Part shown: positions 58,803 to 64,000 of the stretch, piece by piece
How positions within the stretch are numbered: the first letter of the stretch is position 1
Layout of the letters: every line of letters begins with the position of its first letter
Assembly (NCBI GenBank): GCA_021299355.1
Contig: JAJTGG010000002.1
Span: 20,227 to 84,226 of the forward strand
DNA: 64,000 nt
Reading direction: 5' to 3'
Source of the DNA: Lysobacteraceae bacterium
Lineage (GTDB): Bacteria; Pseudomonadota; Gammaproteobacteria; Xanthomonadales; Xanthomonadaceae
Notes under the pieces: generated by a model
Databases searched by the model: none
The model's input: the letters and a program-made list of their open reading frames with translations, nothing else
Told to the model about the DNA's origin: nothing
Translations under genes and position numbers: made by a program

Positions 58803-59881
58803 AACAACGCAGCGCCGGCGAGCGCTATGCAGAAATGGTGTCCGCCGGCGAAATCCAGACCGACCCGGCGCAGCGCGAGGTCATCGCCTATCTTGAACTG
58901 CTGGCCGAAGGCCTGCGTAAAGTACAGCACCGGTCTTGGTGGAAGCGTTTTGTTGGCCGGCCGGAAGCGGTCAAGGGACTTTATCTCTGGGGCCGGGTAG
59001 GCCGCGGCAAAACCCTACTGACCGAACTGTTCCTGGAAGATCTTGGCGATATTCCGCATCAGCGCTGGCATTTCCACCGATTCATGAATCATGTCCATCA
59101 TGAGCTGGCCGGCATGCCGGATACCGCGGACACGCTGGCGGTCCTTGCCGACAGGCTCGCACGCGAATGCCGTCTGCTGGTTTTGGATGAGTTTTTCGTT
59201 TCCGATATCGGTGATGCCATGATCCTTCACCGCCTGCTCGATCAGCTGGTACGCCGACAAGTGACATTCATCACAACCTCCAACGTGCCGCCGGATGAAC
59301 TTTATCCGAACGGCCTGCAGCGCGCGAGCTTCCTGCCCTGCATCGCTTTGCTGAAGCGCGAGTGCGCGGTAATGGTGCTGGAAAGCGCGCAGGATTACCG
59401 GCTGCGGACACTGAGCCAGGCGCGGACCTATGCGCTGACGGCTGATGCCGACAGCCGGACGCTGCTTGCCGAGCAGTACCGGCGTCTGAGCGGACGCGCG
59501 CCGCTGGCGGGCTTCATCGAAATCAACCAGCGCGACATTCCCGTGCTTGCGCTGAGTCCGGGTGTGGCCTGGTTCGCATTCGATGCCCTGTGCGAGGGCC
59601 CACGCTCCAGCGCCGACTACATCGAAATCGCCCGTGACTTCCATACCGTTCTGCTGTCGGATGTGCCGTATTTCAATGAACGCAACGAAGATGCCGCGCG
59701 GCGTTTTGTCTATCTGATCGATGAGCTGTACGACCGTCATGTCAATCTACTGCTAAGCGCCGCCGCCGCTCCGATTTCGCTGTATGCCGGCCACCGACTG
59801 CAGCGTGAGTTCGAGCGCACCGCCTCACGCCTGATTGAAATGCAGTCGGAAGCGTATCTGGCCAGCGAACATCGGCCCTGA
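58799..59881 (+). CDS. zapE: Cell-division ATPase ZapE (AFG1-like)
   Basis: 360 residues. Walker A GRVGRGKTLL (about 65-74), Walker B LLVLDEFFVSDIGDA, and the family pattern GLYLWGRVGRGKT and FHRFMNHVH. ZapE is a cytoplasmic ATPase that destabilises FtsZ polymers under stress and late division. It is coupled to the hydrolase gene upstream. Confidence 0.95.
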   Translation: MKQRSAGERYAEMVSAGEIQTDPAQREVIAYLELLAEGLRKVQHRSWWKRFVGRPEAVKGLYLWGRVGRGKTLLTELFLEDLGDIPHQRWHFHRFMNHVHHELAGMPDTADTLAVLADRLARECRLLVLDEFFVSDIGDAMILHRLLDQLVRRQVTFITTSNVPPDELYPNGLQRASFLPCIALLKRECAVMVLESAQDYRLRTLSQARTYALTADADSRTLLAEQYRRLSGRAPLAGFIEINQRDIPVLALSPGVAWFAFDALCEGPRSSADYIEIARDFHTVLLSDVPYFNERNEDAARRFVYLIDELYDRHVNLLLSAAAAPISLYAGHRLQREFERTASRLIEMQSEAYLASEHRP

Positions 59882-59980
59882 CGGGACAGCACTGCGCACT
59901 CCGTCGCAGAGCGCCATCGACCTGCACCGGGCTGTTTTTCCTGTGATAGCATGATTGGAATTACCCGCGGAGAGCTCCCC

Positions 59981-61276
59981 ATGCGCCTGAAATCAACCGT
60001 TCTTGCCGTCGCTGCCGCCCTGTTGCCACCAACGGCTGCACACGCCTTCGATGTCGAGGCCTGGGCCAAGCCGGTTGATGCCAAGGTGCTGGAATGGCGC
60101 CGCGATTTCCATCAGTTCCCCGAACTCGGCAACCGCGAGTTCCGGACATCGAAACGCGTTGCCGAACATCTGCGCAGTCTCGGTCTGGAGGTGACCACCG
60201 GGGTCGCGCACACCGGCGTCATCGCCGTACTCAAAGGCGGCAAGCCCGGCAAGCGCATCGCCCTGCGCGCCGACATGGATGCACTGCCTGTCACCGAAAG
60301 TTCCGGTCTGCCGTTCCAATCCAAACAGACCGCCGAATTCCGCGGCGAGAAGGTGGGCGTGATGCACGCCTGCGGCCATGATTCGCACACCGCCATTCTG
60401 ATGGGCGTGGCCGAGGCGATGGCCAAACACAAAGCGGAGATTGCCGGCGACGTGCTGTTCATTTTCCAGCCGGCCGAAGAAGGTCCGCCGGACGGCGAAA
60501 CCGGCGGCGCCGACCAGATGCTGGACGAGGGCATTTTCAAGTCCTTCAAACCGGAAGCTGTGTTCGGCCTGCATGTCTGGTCCACGCTCAATGCCGGACA
60601 GCTCGGGTATCGTTCCGGCCCGCTGATGGCGGCTTCCGACCGTTTCAATATCGTGGTCAAAGGCCGGCAGACCCACGGTTCGCGGCCCTGGGGCGGCGTC
60701 GATCCGATCGTGGCGGCCGCTGAAATCGTGAGTAGTGCGCAGTCCATCGTGTCGCGCCGGCAGAATCTGACCAAGCAGCCGGTGGTGCTCAGTTTCGGCG
60801 CCATCAAAGGCGGTATCCGCTACAACATCATTCCCGATTCGGTGGAACTGATCGGCACCATCCGGACCTTTGACGACGAGATGCGTGCGCAAGTGTTCAA
60901 GGATCTGGCCAACGTCGCCGAACACGTGGCCGCGGCCCATGGCGCGACCGTCGTTTCCAAAATTCCGGATACCGTCGGCAATCCGGTCACCGTCAATGAT
61001 CCGGCCCTGACCGCCAAAGTACTGCCGAGCCTGCAGAAGGTCGCCGGTAAGGATGTCGTGGAAATGACGCTGACCACCGGTGCCGAGGATTTCGCCTATT
61101 ACGCCAAGGAAGTCCCGGGCTTCTTCTTCTTTGTCGGCGCTACGCCGAAAGGCCAGGATCCGAACACCGCCCCTAGCAATCATTCGCCGCAGTTCTTCCT
61201 GGATGAGTCCGCACTTCCGCTCGGTACCCGCGCGATGCTTCAGATCAGCCTCGATTATCTCGCCGGGACGCCCTGA
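59981..61276 (+). CDS. Exported M20D amidohydrolase (IAA-amino acid/hippurate hydrolase type)
   Basis: 431 residues. ATG 59981 is chosen because GGAGAG precedes it and a clean signal peptide follows (cleavage after AHA, about residue 22). Metal-site motifs: HACGHDSHT, PAEEG and GLHVW, with a dimerisation domain containing TIRTFD. Relatives remove acyl or aromatic groups from amino acids (for example hippurate, IAA-conjugates). Periplasmic location is inferred from the signal. Its stop overlaps the queF start by one base. Confidence 0.93.
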   Translation: MRLKSTVLAVAAALLPPTAAHAFDVEAWAKPVDAKVLEWRRDFHQFPELGNREFRTSKRVAEHLRSLGLEVTTGVAHTGVIAVLKGGKPGKRIALRADMDALPVTESSGLPFQSKQTAEFRGEKVGVMHACGHDSHTAILMGVAEAMAKHKAEIAGDVLFIFQPAEEGPPDGETGGADQMLDEGIFKSFKPEAVFGLHVWSTLNAGQLGYRSGPLMAASDRFNIVVKGRQTHGSRPWGGVDPIVAAAEIVSSAQSIVSRRQNLTKQPVVLSFGAIKGGIRYNIIPDSVELIGTIRTFDDEMRAQVFKDLANVAEHVAAAHGATVVSKIPDTVGNPVTVNDPALTAKVLPSLQKVAGKDVVEMTLTTGAEDFAYYAKEVPGFFFFVGATPKGQDPNTAPSNHSPQFFLDESALPLGTRAMLQISLDYLAGTP

Positions 61277-62097
61277 TGTTCGAAGACAGTCTTCTGGGTA
61301 AACCGGCCGAATACACCGGCCGCTATGACCCGCGCCTGCTGTTCCCGATGCCGCGCGCCGATGCCCGTGAAGTCCTGGGCATCCAGAAGCCGCTGCCGTT
61401 CATCGGTCAGGATATCTGGAATGCCTTCGAATTGAGCTGGCTGGATAAATCCGGTCGGCCGCGCGCGGGCCTGGCTGAAATCGTGGTACGTGCCGACTCC
61501 ACCCACATCATCGAATCGAAAAGCTTCAAGCTCTACCTCAACAGTTTCAACCAGACCCGTGTCGGCGACAGCGAGCGTTTGCGCCAGATGCTGGTACAGG
61601 ACCTGTCCGAGGCCTGCGGCGCGCCGGTGAGCGTGACCATCCTGCCAGCCACGGCCAATCACGCCTTCCCCATCGACCTGTTCAACGGTGAAGTGATTGA
61701 CGATCTGGAAATCGACATCAATGATTACGGCCCGCCGGAGCCGCTGTACCTTTCGGTCAGCGGCGACAACCAGATCAGCGAGTCGCTGGTCAGCCATGTG
61801 TTCCGATCCAATTGCCCGGTCACCAACCAGCCGGATTGGGCCAGCATCCAGATCCGTTATCTCGGCCGCCGCATCGAGCGTGAAGGCCTGCTGCGCTATC
61901 TGGTGTCCTACCGCACCCACAACGGCTTCCACGAAAACTGCATTGAACACATCTTCATGGACTTGATGCGCCAGTGCCGGCCGATGCAGCTGTCCGTTTA
62001 CGGGCGTTTCACCCGTCGTGGCGGGCTCGACATCAACCCCTACCGGTGTACCGAGGGCATGGGCATGCCGGGCAATATCCGCCTGATCCGTCAATAA
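61276..62097 (+). CDS. queF: NADPH-dependent 7-cyano-7-deazaguanine reductase QueF
   Basis: 273 residues, the long bimodular type (YqcD/E. coli QueF class). The QueF motif ESKSFKLYLNSF and the catalytic Cys180 in SNCPVTNQPDW (Asp187 nearby) are visible. It reduces preQ0 to preQ1 in queuosine synthesis. No other que gene is in the window. TGATG overlap with the upstream amidohydrolase gene suggests cotranscription without obvious metabolic link. Confidence 0.96.
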   Translation: MFEDSLLGKPAEYTGRYDPRLLFPMPRADAREVLGIQKPLPFIGQDIWNAFELSWLDKSGRPRAGLAEIVVRADSTHIIESKSFKLYLNSFNQTRVGDSERLRQMLVQDLSEACGAPVSVTILPATANHAFPIDLFNGEVIDDLEIDINDYGPPEPLYLSVSGDNQISESLVSHVFRSNCPVTNQPDWASIQIRYLGRRIEREGLLRYLVSYRTHNGFHENCIEHIFMDLMRQCRPMQLSVYGRFTRRGGLDINPYRCTEGMGMPGNIRLIRQ

Positions 62098-62112
62098 CCA
62101 CGCAAAAACATC

Positions 62113-63894
62113 ATGAAAAAATACGTCTATGCATTCCTGGCCCTGATGTTGACTCCGGCCGCCCCGGCCGCTACCGTCAATTACCAATTACGCATTAGCA
62201 ACGCCGCCCAGCATACCGCCGAGGTCAGCGCCCGCTTCCCGGCCAGCGCCAAAGCCGACCCCATCGTGCAGTTGCCCAACTGGCGTACCGGCCGTTATGA
62301 AATTCTGCCCTTGGCCAATGGCCTGCGCCATGTCGCCGCGAAAACTGCTGATGGCAAGAGAGTGCCGATCCGCAAAACCGACAAGGCGACCTGGCAACTC
62401 GTTCTGCCGGCCGGCGTGCCCTACACGGTGTCGTATGAGCTGTATGCCAACGAGCTCGGCCTACGCACCCGGCACATCGATGATTCGCATGCGTATCTGA
62501 ATGCCAGTGCCGTGTTCGTGTACAGTCCCGAATTCCGCGCCGCGCCCGTCACCGTCAAGCTCGAGGTTCCGAAGGATTGGCAGTCGCGCTCAGGCATGCC
62601 TTCGGGCGACTGCAGCCACTGTTTCACTGCGGCCGATTACGATGTGCTGACCGACTCGCCGATCGAAACCGGCATCCACCGCTTCTACAAAACCACGGTG
62701 GATGGCAAGCCGATCGAACTGGTGATATGGGGCGATGGTAATCACGATGGCGAGGCCATGCTGAAGGATCTGGCGGCCATCAGCAAAAACACCAACGCCC
62801 TGTTCGGAAGCACCCCGTATGCGCGTTATCTGTATATCGTGCATGCCACCGACGGCGCACGCGGGGCCACCGAGCATCTGAACTCCACGGTCATCCAGAC
62901 CGAGCGCTGGAGTTTCCAGCCGCGCAGCGAGTACCTGAAGTTCGCCCGAACTGCTGCCCATGAATTCTTCCACACCTGGAATGTGAAAGCCTACCGCCCG
63001 GCCGAAATGGTGCCGTACGACTACCAGAAGGAAAACTATACCAACCTGCTGTGGATTGCCGAAGGCCACACCAGCTACTTCGAAAACCTGATTACTCTTC
63101 GCGCCGGCGTGCAGGATGAAAAGCAGTATCTGGGCGATGTTTCAAGTACGCTGGCTGCTTACCTGCGCACGCCGGGCCGTTTCGAGCAGAGCGCCAATGA
63201 GTCGAGCTTCGATGAATGGATCCAGCCGGACGGCGACCGTCATGCCAATGCCTCGGTCAGCATCTATCCGAAAGGCGAAATGATCGGTTTGGCCATGGAT
63301 CTGATGCTGCGCAAGGAAAGCGGCGGCAAAAAAAGTCTGGCCGACGTCCACCGCGGACTTTGGCAGAAACACAAAGTCGCGCAGGGCGGCTTTAGCGAGG
63401 CTGATGTATTGGCCTTGCTGCAACAGGTGTCCGGCCGCAGCTGGCAGGATTTCTGGAACCGTTATGTGATCGGCACCGAAGAACTGCCGGTGCTGGCACT
63501 GTTGAAGGACGCCGGCGTTGAATTCGTGGCTGACAAGAAATCCGATGACGGCAAGCCCTTTTATGCCTGGGGCCTGAGCGTGGCGCCGGGCGAGGACGGC
63601 GCGTTTGCAAAAGTGACGGCGGTGGAAAAAGACGGCCCGGCCTGGAACGCTGGCATTACCGCAGGCGATACGCTGATTGCAGTCAACGGCAACCGCTTGA
63701 GCGCGAAGAATTTCGCGGCACGCAGCCAGCAATTCGGCAGCGGCGTATTGAGCGTCGATTATTTCCGCCGGGATGCCAAGGCTAGTACCACGATCACGCC
63801 GAAAACCCAGGATGGCGCCGGTATGAAACTGCAGTTCACCGATAAGCCGACCACCGCACAGTTAGCCCTGCGCAAAGCCTGGCTTGGAAACTAG
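62113..63894 (+). CDS. M61-family peptidase with PDZ domain (glycyl aminopeptidase-like)
   Basis: 593 residues. Signal peptide to about residue 20. An N-terminal beta-rich domain leads to a thermolysin-like catalytic domain with HEFFH (zinc ligands) and the Glu in IAEGHTSYFE; the helical region follows, then a PDZ domain (about 495-565, AGITAGDTLIAVNGN). M61 peptidases are periplasmic or cytoplasmic aminopeptidases releasing Gly and Ala. It probably complements the S9 peptidase. 15 bases after queF, likely same transcript. Confidence 0.95.
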   Translation: MKKYVYAFLALMLTPAAPAATVNYQLRISNAAQHTAEVSARFPASAKADPIVQLPNWRTGRYEILPLANGLRHVAAKTADGKRVPIRKTDKATWQLVLPAGVPYTVSYELYANELGLRTRHIDDSHAYLNASAVFVYSPEFRAAPVTVKLEVPKDWQSRSGMPSGDCSHCFTAADYDVLTDSPIETGIHRFYKTTVDGKPIELVIWGDGNHDGEAMLKDLAAISKNTNALFGSTPYARYLYIVHATDGARGATEHLNSTVIQTERWSFQPRSEYLKFARTAAHEFFHTWNVKAYRPAEMVPYDYQKENYTNLLWIAEGHTSYFENLITLRAGVQDEKQYLGDVSSTLAAYLRTPGRFEQSANESSFDEWIQPDGDRHANASVSIYPKGEMIGLAMDLMLRKESGGKKSLADVHRGLWQKHKVAQGGFSEADVLALLQQVSGRSWQDFWNRYVIGTEELPVLALLKDAGVEFVADKKSDDGKPFYAWGLSVAPGEDGAFAKVTAVEKDGPAWNAGITAGDTLIAVNGNRLSAKNFAARSQQFGSGVLSVDYFRRDAKASTTITPKTQDGAGMKLQFTDKPTTAQLALRKAWLGN

Positions 63895-63956
63895 CCCGAC
63901 GTGCTGAGGTTACAGGTTTTGGCCACTACCATCTGCCGCACACTTGCTTTCAACTG

Positions 63957-64000
63957 ATGACCGAAGTCCGATTTACATTGGAGGGGGAATACGTCGAGCT
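63957..64000 (+). CDS. Start of a probable S4-domain RNA-binding protein (YbcJ-like), truncated
   Basis: Only 14 codons are in the window, beginning MTEVRFTLEGEYVE. The pattern FxLEGEYVEL is the usual beginning of small YbcJ-type S4-domain proteins. No clear Shine-Dalgarno precedes the ATG. The stretch 63895-63956 shows nothing else. Confidence 0.5.
   Translation, partial: MTEVRFTLEGEYVE

Overview
The window comes from the chromosome-origin region of a GC-rich gammaproteobacterium, most likely a member of the Lysobacterales (Xanthomonadales). The main reasons are the block dnaA-dnaN-recF-gyrB followed by a TPR protein, tonB, exbB and two exbD genes; the flanking order rpmH-rnpA-yidC-mnmE on the other strand; an FkbO/Hyg5/XanB2-type chorismatase; and monomeric isocitrate dehydrogenase. 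No genus can be named from sequence alone. No rRNA, tRNA, IS element, prophage or CRISPR was seen.

Layout. 1-5.4 kb is the least conserved part: a truncated coiled-coil lipoprotein with a membrane partner, a tandem repeat upstream of them, and a sensory locus (multi-TM histidine kinase co-transcribed with an exported seven-blade RCC1-like propeller, divergent from a NarL-type regulator). 5.4-12.8 kb is housekeeping: rhlB, ftsE, ftsX, a previously unnoticed 45-codon ORF, ung and rpoH read leftwards, and trxA and rho rightwards. rpoH carries a perfect CIRCE operator. 12.8-21 kb holds a YqhA-like membrane protein, a CPA2 antiporter, a large membrane-ankyrin protein overlapping ycgL, and an S9 peptidase. 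21-29 kb has an orphan chorismatase, hemF, PII, ubiK, a ComM-like ATPase, a BigR/SqrR-like regulator with rhodanese and GFA genes, a LysR regulator, a patatin lipoprotein and DUF3297. 29-42 kb contains DUF885, an acyltransferase-arfB-tatD cluster, hrpB, rluE, an ABC exporter, an exported methyltransferase with a Met/His-rich region, an esterase and icd.

42-52.3 kb is the replication region: mnmE, yidC, rnpA and rpmH leftwards, dnaA, dnaN, recF and gyrB rightwards. The likely oriC lies between dnaA and dnaN, a DnaA box sits in the dnaA leader, and two parS-like sites lie inside recF. 52.3-56.2 kb is the TonB energy-transduction cluster. 56.2-64 kb carries an LCAT-like lipoprotein, cytochrome c5, a small hydrolase, zapE, an M20 amidohydrolase, queF, an M61 peptidase and the first codons of an S4-domain protein.

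Genes are tightly packed, with many ATGA or TGATG stop/start overlaps. Only 26410-26723 exceeds 300 bases without an intact gene. The most distinctive observations are the kinase/propeller locus, the 45-codon ORF, the CIRCE site at rpoH, the parS-like sites in recF, the C-rich rho leader and the metal-binding-like extension on the exported methyltransferase.
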